Shown piece after piece: positions 54,399-62,802 of a stretch of DNA of 64,000 nt. The translations under genes and the position numbers were made by a program. The notes under the pieces are model-generated. The model saw only the letters and a list, made by a program, of their open reading frames with translations. It was not told the DNA's origin and did no database searches. Each line of letters begins with the position of its first letter. Position 1 is the stretch's first letter. The stretch comes from Stenotrophomonas sp. 364 (GTDB taxonomy: Bacteria; Pseudomonadota; Gammaproteobacteria; Xanthomonadales; Xanthomonadaceae). The stretch covers positions 1,528,001-1,592,000 of the forward strand of contig NZ_CP047135.1 of assembly GCF_009832905.1 (NCBI RefSeq), in the 5' to 3' direction.

Positions 54399-55604
54399 GT
54401 GAACGAGGTCGTACAGCCAACCGCCATCCCATCCGTGCTCGTCCCGAGCGTGGCTGTGGCCAAGCAGAACCTGCTCGACCTCGATCGCGAGGGTCTGGAG
54501 CGCTTCTTCGCCGAGACCCTCGGCGAGGCGCGCTACCGTGCCCATCAGGTGATGAAGTGGATTCACCATCACTACGTCACCGATTTCGATGAAATGACCG
54601 ACCTCGGCAAGGCCTTGCGCGCCAAGCTCAAGCAGCATGCCGAGGTGCTGGTCCCGAACATCGTGTTCGACAAACCGTCCAACGACGGCACCCACAAGTG
54701 GCTGCTGGCGATGGGCAACGATGGCAAGAACGCCATCGAGGCGGTCTACATCCCGGACAAGAACCGCGGCACGCTGTGCGTGTCCTCGCAGGTCGGCTGT
54801 GCGCTGAACTGCACGTTCTGTTCGACTGCTACCCAGGGCTTCAACCGCAACCTGTCCACCGCCGAGATCATCGGCCAGGTGTGGGTGGCGGCGCGGCATC
54901 TGGGCAACATCCCGCACAAGCAGCGTCGTCTCACCAACGTGGTGATGATGGGCATGGGCGAGCCGTTGATGAATTTCGACAACGTCGTGCGCGCCATGAG
55001 CGTGATGCGCGACGACCTGGGCTACGGGCTGGCCAACAAGCGCGTGACCCTGTCCACCTCGGGCCTGGTGCCGCAGATCGACCGGCTGTCCGCCGAGAGC
55101 GACGTATCGCTGGCGGTGTCGCTGCATGCGCCCAACGATGCGCTGCGCGAAACCCTGGTGCCGCTCAACAAGAAGTACCCGATCGTCGAGCTGATGGCCT
55201 CGTGCGCACGTTACCTGCGTGCCAACAAGCGCCGCGAATCGGTCACCTTCGAATACACCCTGATGAAGGGCATCAACGACCAGCCCGAACACGCCCGCCA
55301 GCTGGCGCGGCTGATGCGCCAGTTCGACAACGCCGTGCAGGCGTCGCACTCGGGCAAGGTCAACCTGATCCCCTTCAATCCGTTCCCGGGCACGCGCTAT
55401 GAGCGCTCCGGCGACACCGAGATCCGTGCCTTCCAGAAGATCCTGCTGGATTCGCAGGTCCTGACGATGGTCCGACGCACCCGCGGCGACGACATCGACG
55501 CCGCCTGTGGCCAGCTCAAGGGCCAGGTGATGGACCGCACGCGCCGCCAGGCCGAGTTCAACAAGACGCTCCAGGATGGGAAAAGCCGGGATGCCGCTGC
55601 CTGA
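54399..55604 (+). CDS. rlmN: 23S rRNA (adenine2503-C2)-methyltransferase
   Basis: This 401-residue radical-SAM enzyme binds its cluster through CALNCTFC (CxxxCxxC). The second catalytic Cys pair lies in [11 protein letters not shown] and the SAM-binding [14 protein letters not shown] follows. It methylates C2 of A2503 in 23S rRNA and A37 of some tRNAs. The GTG at 54399 was chosen, 10 bp after ndk, because the family begins at this point; the frame is open further into ndk. The pilF start overlaps its 3' end. Confidence 0.93.
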   Translation: MNEVVQPTAIPSVLVPSVAVAKQNLLDLDREGLERFFAETLGEARYRAHQVMKWIHHHYVTDFDEMTDLGKALRAKLKQHAEVLVPNIVFDKPSNDGTHKWLLAMGNDGKNAIEAVYIPDKNRGTLCVSSQVGCALNCTFCSTATQGFNRNLSTAEIIGQVWVAARHLGNIPHKQRRLTNVVMMGMGEPLMNFDNVVRAMSVMRDDLGYGLANKRVTLSTSGLVPQIDRLSAESDVSLAVSLHAPNDALRETLVPLNKKYPIVELMASCARYLRANKRRESVTFEYTLMKGINDQPEHARQLARLMRQFDNAVQASHSGKVNLIPFNPFPGTRYERSGDTEIRAFQKILLDSQVLTMVRRTRGDDIDAACGQLKGQVMDRTRRQAEFNKTLQDGKSRDAAA

Positions 55605-56388
55605 TTTCCGATTGCCAGCCGTTGTTTTCATCGCGCTGGCATTGGTCGGCTGCGGTAAAGAAGGCAAGCGAGCGCCCAGTGCGCCGCTCGGTGTGGCTCC
55701 CACCTATGAAGTCCGTGACAGCGCGGCCACGCGCCGCCGGTTGAATTACCAGGACCAGATGACCCTGGCCGACCGGGCCTATCAATCCGGCTCGCTGGCG
55801 GCGGCGGAGAAAAACGCCCGGACGGCGCTCAAGCTGGATGGCGACCGGCCCGAGGCCTACCTGATGCTGGCCACGCTGGCTGCACGGCGCGGCGAGGATA
55901 CCGCCGCCGGCGGACTCTACCGCAAGGCCGCCGAGCTGGCGCCCGAGCGCGGGGACGTCCTTAACAATTATGGTGCGTGGTTATGTACACATGGCCGCCC
56001 GGCCGAGTCGCTGGTCTGGTTTGACCGCGCGCTTGCCGCGCCGGGCTATGCCACACCGGCGTCGGCGCTGGCCAATGCCGGTGGCTGTGCGCTGGACGCC
56101 GGCCAGTCCGAACGGGCCGCCCGCGACCTGCGTGCCGCCCTGCAGGCCGAGCCGGGCAACGCCTATGCGCTGGAGTCGATGGCGCGCAGCGAGTTCGCCC
56201 AAGGCCGCTATTTCGAGGCGCGGGCCTTCTCCCAACGTCGTCTTGCGGCTGCACCGGCCACACGTTCCGTGTTACAACTTGCCTCTGAAATCGAGGCGCA
56301 GTTGGGCGACACGGTTGCATCGGGTCGCTATCTGCAGCGAATTCGCGACGAATTTCCGCAGGATGCGGCTCCTAATTCCCGGGGTTGA
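55576..56388 (+). CDS. pilF: Type IV pilus biogenesis TPR lipoprotein PilF/PilW
   Basis: This protein of about 270 residues has a lipobox (FIALALVGC) and then five to six tetratricopeptide repeats ([40 protein letters not shown], and further). PilF/PilW is an outer-membrane lipoprotein needed to assemble the PilQ secretin for type IV pili. The ATG at 55576 overlaps rlmN by 29 bases; the ATG at 55591 is equally possible. Its place between rlmN and rodZ matches the conserved order. Confidence 0.87.
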   Translation: MGKAGMPLPDFRLPAVVFIALALVGCGKEGKRAPSAPLGVAPTYEVRDSAATRRRLNYQDQMTLADRAYQSGSLAAAEKNARTALKLDGDRPEAYLMLATLAARRGEDTAAGGLYRKAAELAPERGDVLNNYGAWLCTHGRPAESLVWFDRALAAPGYATPASALANAGGCALDAGQSERAARDLRAALQAEPGNAYALESMARSEFAQGRYFEARAFSQRRLAAAPATRSVLQLASEIEAQLGDTVASGRYLQRIRDEFPQDAAPNSRG

Positions 56389-56394
56389 AGCATT

Positions 56395-57264
56395 GTGATT
56401 GATGACCAGACTGTGAACGCTTTTGATGCCGCTGCCGGCTGTGGGGTCCGTCTCCGCCAGGCGCGCGAAGCGGCAGGGCTGACGCTTGAAGCGGTAGGGC
56501 AGCAGTTGCACATGCCGGTGCAGGTGGTGAAGTCGCTGGAAGCCGAGCAATGGGACCGCCTTGGCGCCCCGGTGTTCGTGCGCGGCCAGTTGCGCAGCTA
56601 TGCGCGCCTGCTGAAGATCGATCTAGGCGATGTGCTGGAACAGGCCCGGATCGGACCGGTGGTGCCGCCGCAGCTGGTCAGCCACACCCATACTCCGCGG
56701 GCCCGGCGCATTGCCGAGAGCCTGGGGCGCCGCGTGCTGTATGTGGGCATCACCGCCGTACTGGCGGTGCCGGTCTGGTTTGCCACCCGGGGCCACTTCG
56801 ACGGCAGCGCCAACACCCCCAATACCGCGTCGCTGGATGTGATCCCGGCGGCCGTCCCGGTGGGCGGCGGTGCCGTTCCGGCCGAGACCACCCCGGCGGC
56901 GCCCGCACCGACCAGTGCGGCTGCCGGAACGCCTTCGGCGCCTTACCTGGCGTCACTGACCCCCGTGCCACGCCCTGCGGCCACCGCAGCAGCGCCGGCC
57001 GGTGCGCTCAGCCTGCAGTTCAATGGCGACAGCTGGGTCGATATCGCGGCCCCCGATGGCAGTACCGTGGAAAAGGCACTGATCAAATCGGGCGAAGCGC
57101 GCAGCTTCACGCCGGGCCAGGTGGGCCGCATGGTGCTGGGCAATGCGTCGGCGGTCGAGGTTCAGCAGGCGGGCACTATCGTCGACCTTTCGCCGTACCA
57201 GCGAGCCAACGTGGCACGCTTTACGGTATCCTCTGACGGCTCCGTGGCCCCAGTTTCGCACTGA
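56395..57264 (+). CDS. rodZ: RodZ-like helix-turn-helix membrane protein
   Basis: This 289-residue protein has an N-terminal Xre-type helix-turn-helix (GVRLRQAREAAGLTLEAVGQ, VVKSLEAEQWDRLG, VRGQLRSYARLL), one membrane helix (VLYVGITAVLAVPVWFA), a Pro/Ala-rich periplasmic linker and a C-terminal DUF4115 domain (LQFNGDSWVDIAAPDGSTVE). This is the RodZ architecture, which links MreB to the rod-shape machinery. The start is GTG at 56395, six bases after pilF. Confidence 0.88.
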   Translation: MIDDQTVNAFDAAAGCGVRLRQAREAAGLTLEAVGQQLHMPVQVVKSLEAEQWDRLGAPVFVRGQLRSYARLLKIDLGDVLEQARIGPVVPPQLVSHTHTPRARRIAESLGRRVLYVGITAVLAVPVWFATRGHFDGSANTPNTASLDVIPAAVPVGGGAVPAETTPAAPAPTSAAAGTPSAPYLASLTPVPRPAATAAAPAGALSLQFNGDSWVDIAAPDGSTVEKALIKSGEARSFTPGQVGRMVLGNASAVEVQQAGTIVDLSPYQRANVARFTVSSDGSVAPVSH

Positions 57265-57322
57265 GTCGCGTTTCCCAATCCAATTCAAACAGCCCCTCCT
57301 CACGGACGGGGCGAGAGTACGC

Positions 57323-57961
57323 ATGGCGATCGACGACCTGCTCGACGAGCACGAACAAAGTGAACGCGTCCGCGGCTGGCTGCGGAAGAATGGTGTCAGC
57401 ATCCTCGCCGGCGTGGCGATCGCAATCGGCGGCATCGCCGGTTGGCAGTGGTGGCAGAAGGACCACAGCAACCAGCTGGCCGGCGCCAACGTCCAGTACC
57501 AGGCGGTGCTCAAGCACCTGCAGGACAAGGATCTGGCCCAGGCGGCCAAGGGCGTGAAGGCGCTCGACGACGGCAAGGCCAACATCTACTCGGACCTGGC
57601 CGCGCTGCAGCTGGCCAAGGCCCAGGTCGAGGCAGGCAAGAACGAAGATGCGCTGGCAACGCTGCGTGCGATCAAGGCCGACCCGGAGTTCCAGCCGGTG
57701 ATCGAGCAGCGCATCGCACGCCTGTTGCTGGCCACCGGCAAGGCCGATGACGCGATCAAGGCGCTTGGCACCGCCAGCGACAGCGCCAGCCTGGAAATCC
57801 ATGGCGATGCGCTGATGGCGCAGGGCAAGCGTGATGCGGCCCGGCAACAGTATGAGAAGGCGCTCAAGACGCTGGACGTGGCAGCGCCGCAGCGGCGCCT
57901 GCTTGAAACCAAAGTGATGGATGCCGGTGGCACCGTCACCGATGCTGCGGAGTCGGTGTAA
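57323..57961 (+). CDS. YfgM-family ancillary TPR protein
   Basis: This 212-residue protein has one N-terminal membrane helix (VSILAGVAIAIGGIAGWQWW) after the family motif DDLLDEHEQSERVRGWLRKN, and a periplasmic TPR domain. YfgM associates with the SecYEG translocon and with PpiD and helps periplasmic folding. It lies 58 bp after rodZ, and bamB starts on its last base, matching the order in many gammaproteobacteria. Confidence 0.9.
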   Translation: MAIDDLLDEHEQSERVRGWLRKNGVSILAGVAIAIGGIAGWQWWQKDHSNQLAGANVQYQAVLKHLQDKDLAQAAKGVKALDDGKANIYSDLAALQLAKAQVEAGKNEDALATLRAIKADPEFQPVIEQRIARLLLATGKADDAIKALGTASDSASLEIHGDALMAQGKRDAARQQYEKALKTLDVAAPQRRLLETKVMDAGGTVTDAAESV

Positions 57962-59169
57962 TGAAGCATATGGTCATGATCAAGCGCGTTGCCACCCTGG
58001 TTCTGCTGGGCGTGGCGCTGTCTGGCTGCTCCACCGTCAAGGGGTGGTTCGCCGGCAAGGATGCAGCAGCCAAGAAGGCGCTGGAACCGGCTGAACTGGT
58101 GAAGTTCGAGCCGACCGTGAAAGTGGACCGGCTCTGGAGCGTGAACGTCGGCAAGGGCGAGAAGCGCATCGGCGTTCGCCAGGGCCCGACCGTGGCCGAT
58201 GGCCGCGTCTACGCGGCGGCCATTTACGGCGGCGTGCACGCCATCGACCTGCAGACCGGCAAGAAGGTCTGGACCTGGGAGCCGGCCAAGGAAAAGAAGA
58301 AGCCCAAGCTGCGCCTGTCCGGCGGCCCCGGCGTCGGTGACGGCCTGGTGGTGATCGGGACGCTGGACGGCCAGGTGATCGCCCTGAGCGCCGAGGATGG
58401 TGCCGAGAAGTGGCGCGCCAAGGTGCCCGGCGAAGTGATCGCCGCCCCTGCAATCGCCCAGGGCATGGTGTTCGTGCGCAGCAACGACGGTCGCGTGACC
58501 GCCTTGGACGCCGACAACGGCACCCAGCGCTGGTTCAACCCGCGTGAGCTGCCGGCGCTGACCGTGCGCGGCAATGCCGCCGTGGTGACCGGCCCGGGCG
58601 TGCTGTTCGTCGGCAACGATGATGGCAGCGTGTCGGCCCTGGCAATGACCGATGGCCGCACCGTGTGGGACCAGATGGTCGCCAACGGCGAAGGCCGTAC
58701 CGAACTGGAGCGCATGTCCGACGTGGACGGTGCGCCGGTGCTGGAAGGCAACACCCTGTTCGTGGGCAGCTTCAAGAACCAGACCATGGCGATCGAAGGC
58801 CCGACCGGCCGTCCGCTGTGGTCGCGTGATCATGGCGGCGCCGGTGGCGTGGCCCTGACCTCGGGCAATGTGTTTGTCACCGACAACAAGGGTGGCGTGT
58901 TCGGCCTGGACAAGAACAGTGGCAGCGCGATGTGGTCGCAGACCGCGTTGGCGCGCCGCTCGCTGACCGGGCCGGCGGTGCAGGGCGACTACGTCGTTGT
59001 AGGCGATTACAAGGGCTACCTGCACTGGTTGCGGACGGATAATGGCGAGCTTGCCGCTCGCGCCAAGAGTGGCGGTGACGCCCTGCTGGCGCAGCCGGTA
59101 ACCGCCGATGGGATTCTGCTGGTGCAGAACGTTGATGGAAAGCTGACCGCATTCCGGTTGGCACAATAA
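57961..59169 (+). CDS. bamB: Outer-membrane assembly lipoprotein BamB
   Basis: This 402-residue protein has a lipobox (LLGVALSGCS) and an eight-bladed beta propeller with repeated DGRVYAAAIYGGVHAIDLQT-type blades. BamB scaffolds the BAM complex that inserts outer-membrane proteins. The ATG overlaps the yfgM stop by one base, and der follows after 12 bases. The length agrees with the family. Confidence 0.95.
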   Translation: MKHMVMIKRVATLVLLGVALSGCSTVKGWFAGKDAAAKKALEPAELVKFEPTVKVDRLWSVNVGKGEKRIGVRQGPTVADGRVYAAAIYGGVHAIDLQTGKKVWTWEPAKEKKKPKLRLSGGPGVGDGLVVIGTLDGQVIALSAEDGAEKWRAKVPGEVIAAPAIAQGMVFVRSNDGRVTALDADNGTQRWFNPRELPALTVRGNAAVVTGPGVLFVGNDDGSVSALAMTDGRTVWDQMVANGEGRTELERMSDVDGAPVLEGNTLFVGSFKNQTMAIEGPTGRPLWSRDHGGAGGVALTSGNVFVTDNKGGVFGLDKNSGSAMWSQTALARRSLTGPAVQGDYVVVGDYKGYLHWLRTDNGELAARAKSGGDALLAQPVTADGILLVQNVDGKLTAFRLAQ

Positions 59170-59181
59170 GGAGTTACCGCG

Positions 59182-60573
59182 ATGCTGCCCTTGGTCGCCC
59201 TGGTTGGACGGCCGAATGTCGGCAAGTCCACGCTGTTCAATGCGTTTACCCGTACGCGCGACGCGCTGGTCCATGACCAGCCCGGCGTGACCCGGGACCG
59301 TAATTACGGTGTTTGTCGTCTTAACGAAGACCACCCGTTCCTGGTGGTCGATACCGGCGGTATCGCCGGTGAAGAAGAAGGCCTGGCTGGCGCTACCGCG
59401 CGTCAGGCCCGCGCTGCCGCCGCCGAGGCGGATCTGATCCTGTTCGTGGTCGATGCCCGTGAGGGCCCGATGGACGACGAGATCCTGTCCTGGCTGCGCA
59501 AGCTGGCGCGTCCGACGCTGCTGCTGATCAACAAGATCGACGGCATGAACGAAGACACCGTGCGGTCGGAGTTCGCCCGCTACGGCTTCGGCGAAATGCT
59601 GACCGTGTCGGCCGCGCACCGCCAGGGTCTTGACGATCTGCTGGACGAAGTCGTGGAGCGGCTGCCCGAAGAGGGCACCACCGAAACCCTCGACACCGAT
59701 CCCAACCGCATCCGCATTGCCTTCGTGGGCCGCCCCAACGTGGGCAAGTCGACGCTGGTCAATCGCCTGCTGGGAGAAGAGCGCATGATCGCCTCCGAAG
59801 TGCCCGGTACCACCCGCGACTCGATCGCGGTGGACATGGAGCGCGACGGTCGCGAGTACCGCCTGATCGACACCGCCGGCCTGCGTCGCAAGGCGCGCGT
59901 TGAGGAGGTGGTCGAGAAGTTCAGCGTGATCAAGACGCTGCAGGCGATCGAGCAGTGCCAGGTGGCCGTGCTGATGCTGGACGCGTCCGAAGGCGTGACC
60001 GACCAGGACGCCAGCGTGCTGGGCGCGGTGCTCGATGCCGGCCGTGCGTTGGTCGTTGCGATCAACAAGTGGGATGGCCTCACCGACTACCAGCGCGAGC
60101 AGGCCGAAGCGCTGGTGTCGCGCAAGCTCGGCTTCGTGCCGTGGGCCGAAGTGGTGCGCATCTCGGCCAAGCATGGCTCGGGCCTGCGCGAGCTGTTCCG
60201 CTGCATCCACGCCGCGCATGCCTCGGCGACGCATGAGTTCAGCACCAGCGAGGTCAACAAGGCGCTGGAAGTGGCCTACGAGACCAACCCGCCGCCGGCG
60301 ATCCGTGGTCACGTGTCCAAGCTGCGCTACGTGCATCCGGGCGGCTCCAACCCGCCGACCTTCATCGTGCACGGCACGCGCCTGAAGGATCTGCCGGAGT
60401 CGTACAAGCGCTACCTGGAGAACTTCTTCCGCAAGCGCTTCAAGCTGGTTGGTACCCCGGTGCAGTTCATCTTCCGCGAGGGCGTGAACCCTTACGAGGG
60501 CAAGAAGAACGTACTCACCGAGCGTCAGATCAAGCGCAAACGGCGCCTGATCAAGCACGTCAAGGGCAAGTGA
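59182..60573 (+). CDS. der: Ribosome biogenesis GTPase Der
   Basis: This 463-residue protein has two tandem GTPase domains, each with a P-loop ([28 protein letters not shown]), G3 ([22 protein letters not shown]) and G4 (NKID, NKWD), and a C-terminal KH-like domain. It is required for assembly of the 50S subunit. AGGAG precedes the ATG. A strong terminator follows 8 bp after the stop. Confidence 0.97.
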   Translation: MLPLVALVGRPNVGKSTLFNAFTRTRDALVHDQPGVTRDRNYGVCRLNEDHPFLVVDTGGIAGEEEGLAGATARQARAAAAEADLILFVVDAREGPMDDEILSWLRKLARPTLLLINKIDGMNEDTVRSEFARYGFGEMLTVSAAHRQGLDDLLDEVVERLPEEGTTETLDTDPNRIRIAFVGRPNVGKSTLVNRLLGEERMIASEVPGTTRDSIAVDMERDGREYRLIDTAGLRRKARVEEVVEKFSVIKTLQAIEQCQVAVLMLDASEGVTDQDASVLGAVLDAGRALVVAINKWDGLTDYQREQAEALVSRKLGFVPWAEVVRISAKHGSGLRELFRCIHAAHASATHEFSTSEVNKALEVAYETNPPPAIRGHVSKLRYVHPGGSNPPTFIVHGTRLKDLPESYKRYLENFFRKRFKLVGTPVQFIFREGVNPYEGKKNVLTERQIKRKRRLIKHVKGK

Positions 60574-60580
60574 TCCACGA

Positions 60581-60606
60581 AGAGCCGGCGAAAGCCGGCT
60601 CTTTTC
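60581..60606 (+). terminator. Rho-independent terminator of the ndk-der operon
   Basis: The stem AGAGCCGGC / GCCGGCTCT with a GAAA tetraloop is followed by TTTT. Confidence 0.93.
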
Positions 60607-60638
60607 GTTACGGTGCCCCCGGCTGCCCGGCACGCGCC

Positions 60639-60664
60639 GGTAATGCCGGCCGCTGGCCGGCAAC
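60639..60664. repeat. SMAG-like palindrome between der and moeB
   Basis: The element GGTAATGCCGGCCGCTGGCC is a diverged SMAG (GTAA in place of GTAG) shortly upstream of the moeB-like gene. Confidence 0.55.
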
Positions 60665-60709
60665 CGCGACAAACCCACCGCGTGCGCGCCGGTGCGCGAT
60701 AATCCCGGC

Positions 60710-61849
60710 ATGAGCACGATCCCCGAACTCACCCCCGCACAGGCCCGCGAACGCGTCGCCCGTGGCGCGTTGCTCATCGACGTGCGCGAGGCGCACGAAC
60801 GCGCCGTCGGCATGGCCGAAGGCGCGCTGGGCATCGCCAAGGGCGAGCTGCTGGCATCGCCCTCGACGCACCTGCCCACCATTGATCGCGAGGTCGTGTT
60901 GATCTGCCAGAGCGGCCGGCGATCGCTGGACGCGGCAAGCGCGCTGGCCGATCTGGGCTACACGGATCTGGCGTCCGTGGACGGTGGCACCAACGCCTGG
61001 CGTGCCGACGGACTGCCCCTGGTGCAGCCGCTGCAGACCGACGCCGAGCGCGACTTCAACGCGCGCTACGCGCGCCACCTGCTGCTGCCCCAGGTGGGCG
61101 TGACCGGTCAGCAGACATTGTTGGCCTCGCGCGTGCTGGTGCTCGGTGCCGGTGGACTGGGTGCCCCTGCGGCCTTCTATCTGGCGGCGGCCGGGGTAGG
61201 GCATCTGCGTATCGCCGATGACGATGTGGTGGAGCGCAGCAACCTGCAGCGCCAGATCCTGCACACCGACGCCAGCGTCGGCATGCCCAAGGTGCTGTCG
61301 GCACGCGACCGCCTGCTGGCGCTCAATCCGCACCTGGATGTGGAGGCCGTGCAGGTGCGTGTCAGCGCCGACAACGTCGATGCACTGCTGGACGGGGTGG
61401 ACGTGGTGCTGGACGGCTCGGACAACTTCCCGCTGCGCTATCTGCTCAACGATGCCTGTCTCCAGCACCGCGTTCCGCTCGTGTATGGCGCGGTCGAGCG
61501 CTTCACCGGGCAGGTCAGCGTGTTCGACGCCGGCCGCCAGCGTGGCCAGGCCCCGTGCTACCGCTGCCTGTTCCCGGAGCCACCGCCGCCGGAATTCGCG
61601 CCCAACTGTTCGGAAGCCGGCGTGCTGGGCGTGCTGCCGGGGATGGTCGGCCTGCTCCAGGCCACCGAGGTGCTCAAGCTGCTGCTGGGCATCGGCGAGC
61701 CTCTGGTCGGGCGGCTGCTGAGTTTCGATGCACTGGGCATGCGTTTTCGTGAGACCCGGCTTCGCCCCGATCCGGCCTGCCCGCTGTGCGCGCCGGGGAA
61801 GGCGTTTCCCGGGTACATCGATTACGCCGCGTTCTGCAGCGGGCCGTAG
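60710..61849 (+). CDS. moeB: Rhodanese-MoeB fusion, molybdopterin-synthase adenylyltransferase
   Basis: This 379-residue protein has an N-terminal rhodanese domain (GALLIDVREAHER, active Cys66 in LICQSGRRS) and then an E1-like adenylyltransferase domain (RVLVLGAGGLGAPAAFYLAA, ERSNLQRQILHTDASVG, DGSDNFPLRYLLNDAC). Zn-binding cysteines are in CYRCLF and CPLCAPG. It adenylates the C-terminus of a ubiquitin-like sulfur carrier (MoaD or ThiS), and the rhodanese could supply the persulfide sulfur. In most fusions, such as MoeZ or MOCS3, the rhodanese is C-terminal. ATG at 60710 is preferred to GTG at 60692. Its stop TAG is the head of a SMAG repeat. Confidence 0.92.
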   Translation: MSTIPELTPAQARERVARGALLIDVREAHERAVGMAEGALGIAKGELLASPSTHLPTIDREVVLICQSGRRSLDAASALADLGYTDLASVDGGTNAWRADGLPLVQPLQTDAERDFNARYARHLLLPQVGVTGQQTLLASRVLVLGAGGLGAPAAFYLAAAGVGHLRIADDDVVERSNLQRQILHTDASVGMPKVLSARDRLLALNPHLDVEAVQVRVSADNVDALLDGVDVVLDGSDNFPLRYLLNDACLQHRVPLVYGAVERFTGQVSVFDAGRQRGQAPCYRCLFPEPPPPEFAPNCSEAGVLGVLPGMVGLLQATEVLKLLLGIGEPLVGRLLSFDALGMRFRETRLRPDPACPLCAPGKAFPGYIDYAAFCSGP

Positions 61850-62670
61850 CGTGGGTGCTGCCCGGCTGCATTTCGCACGTTGCTGGTCAGCCGGGCAGAG
61901 CCCGGCTCTACGTGATTGCGTCGACCCCGTAGCGCCGGGCTTTGCCCGGCTGCATTTCGCGTGTTGCCGGCCAGCCGGGCAGAGCCCGGCTCTACGTGAT
62001 TGCGTCGACCCCGTAGCGCCGGGCTCTGCCCGGCTGCATTTCGCACGGTGCTGGCCAGCCGGGCAGAGCCCGGCTCTACGTGATTGCGGCGACCCGTAGC
62101 GCCGGGCTCTGCCCGGCTGCATTTCGCACGGTGCCGGCCAGCCGGGCAGAGCCCGGCTCTACGTGATTGCGTCGACCCCGTAGCGCCGGGCTCTGCCCGG
62201 CTGCATTTCGCGTGTTGCCGGCCAGCCGGGCAGAGCCCGGCTCTACGTGATTGCGGCGACCCCGTAGCGCCGGGCTCTGCCCGGCTGCTTTTCGCACGGT
62301 GCTGGCCAGCCGGGCAGAGCCCGGCTCTACGTGATTGCGGCGACCCCGTAGCGCCGGGCTTTGCCCGGCTGCATTTCGCGTGTTGCCGGCCAGCCGGGCA
62401 GAGCCCGGCTCTACGTGATTGCGGCGCCCCGTAGCGCCGGGCTCTGCCCGGCTGCATTTCGCACGGTGCTGGCCAGCCGGGCAGAGCCCGGCTCTACGTG
62501 ATTGCGGCGACCCCGTAGCGCCGGGCTTTGCCCGGCTGCATTTCGCGTGTTGCCGGCCAGCCGGGCAGAGCCCGGCTCTACGTGATTGCGACGCCCCCGT
62601 AGTGCCGGGCTCTGCCCGGCTGCATTTCGCGTGTTGCCGGCCAGCCGGGCAGAGCCCGGCTCTACGTGAA
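61846..62670. repeat. Ten-copy 84-bp array of paired inverted SMAG elements
   Basis: Units start at 61846, 61929, 62013, 62096, 62180, 62264, 62348, 62431, 62515 and 62599, with a spacing of 83 or 84 bp. Each unit reads GTAGCGCCGGGCTCTGCCC, a spacer with GCATTTCGC, then the inverted partner GGGCAGAGCCCGGCTCTAC, so each unit alone can fold into one long hairpin. Two spacer types, TTTCGCACGGTGCTGG and TTTCGCGTGTTGCCGG, partly alternate, suggesting duplication of two-unit blocks. No spacers differ as in CRISPR. The remainder of the gap to 62802 shows nothing else. Confidence 0.93.
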
Positions 62671-62802
62671 TTCAGGACGATCCTCGCCGTCACCTGGTCC
62701 ATCGTTCTGTTTTCGGCACGATCATGCGCAACGTGGATGCTATTGCCGCTCGGCGCTTTGCCCTATCGTTGAGTCCTCTATGTAGTCCGGGGAAACAACC
62801 GC

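Noticed and set aside
60688..60705. PcaR-like box (GCGCGATAATCCCGG) before moeB
   Set aside because: Only the GATAAT core matches; the essential CGCAC end is missing and the gene has no link to the pathway.
61846..62670. CRISPR array
   Set aside because: The whole 84-bp unit is repeated, with no variable spacers, and no cas genes are nearby.
61822..62702. Repetitive open frames on both strands in the SMAG array, resembling proteins with RRAGLCPAG repeats
   Set aside because: They are translations of the 84-bp palindromic DNA repeat (unit length a multiple of three) and occur in several frames at once, without a ribosome-binding site.
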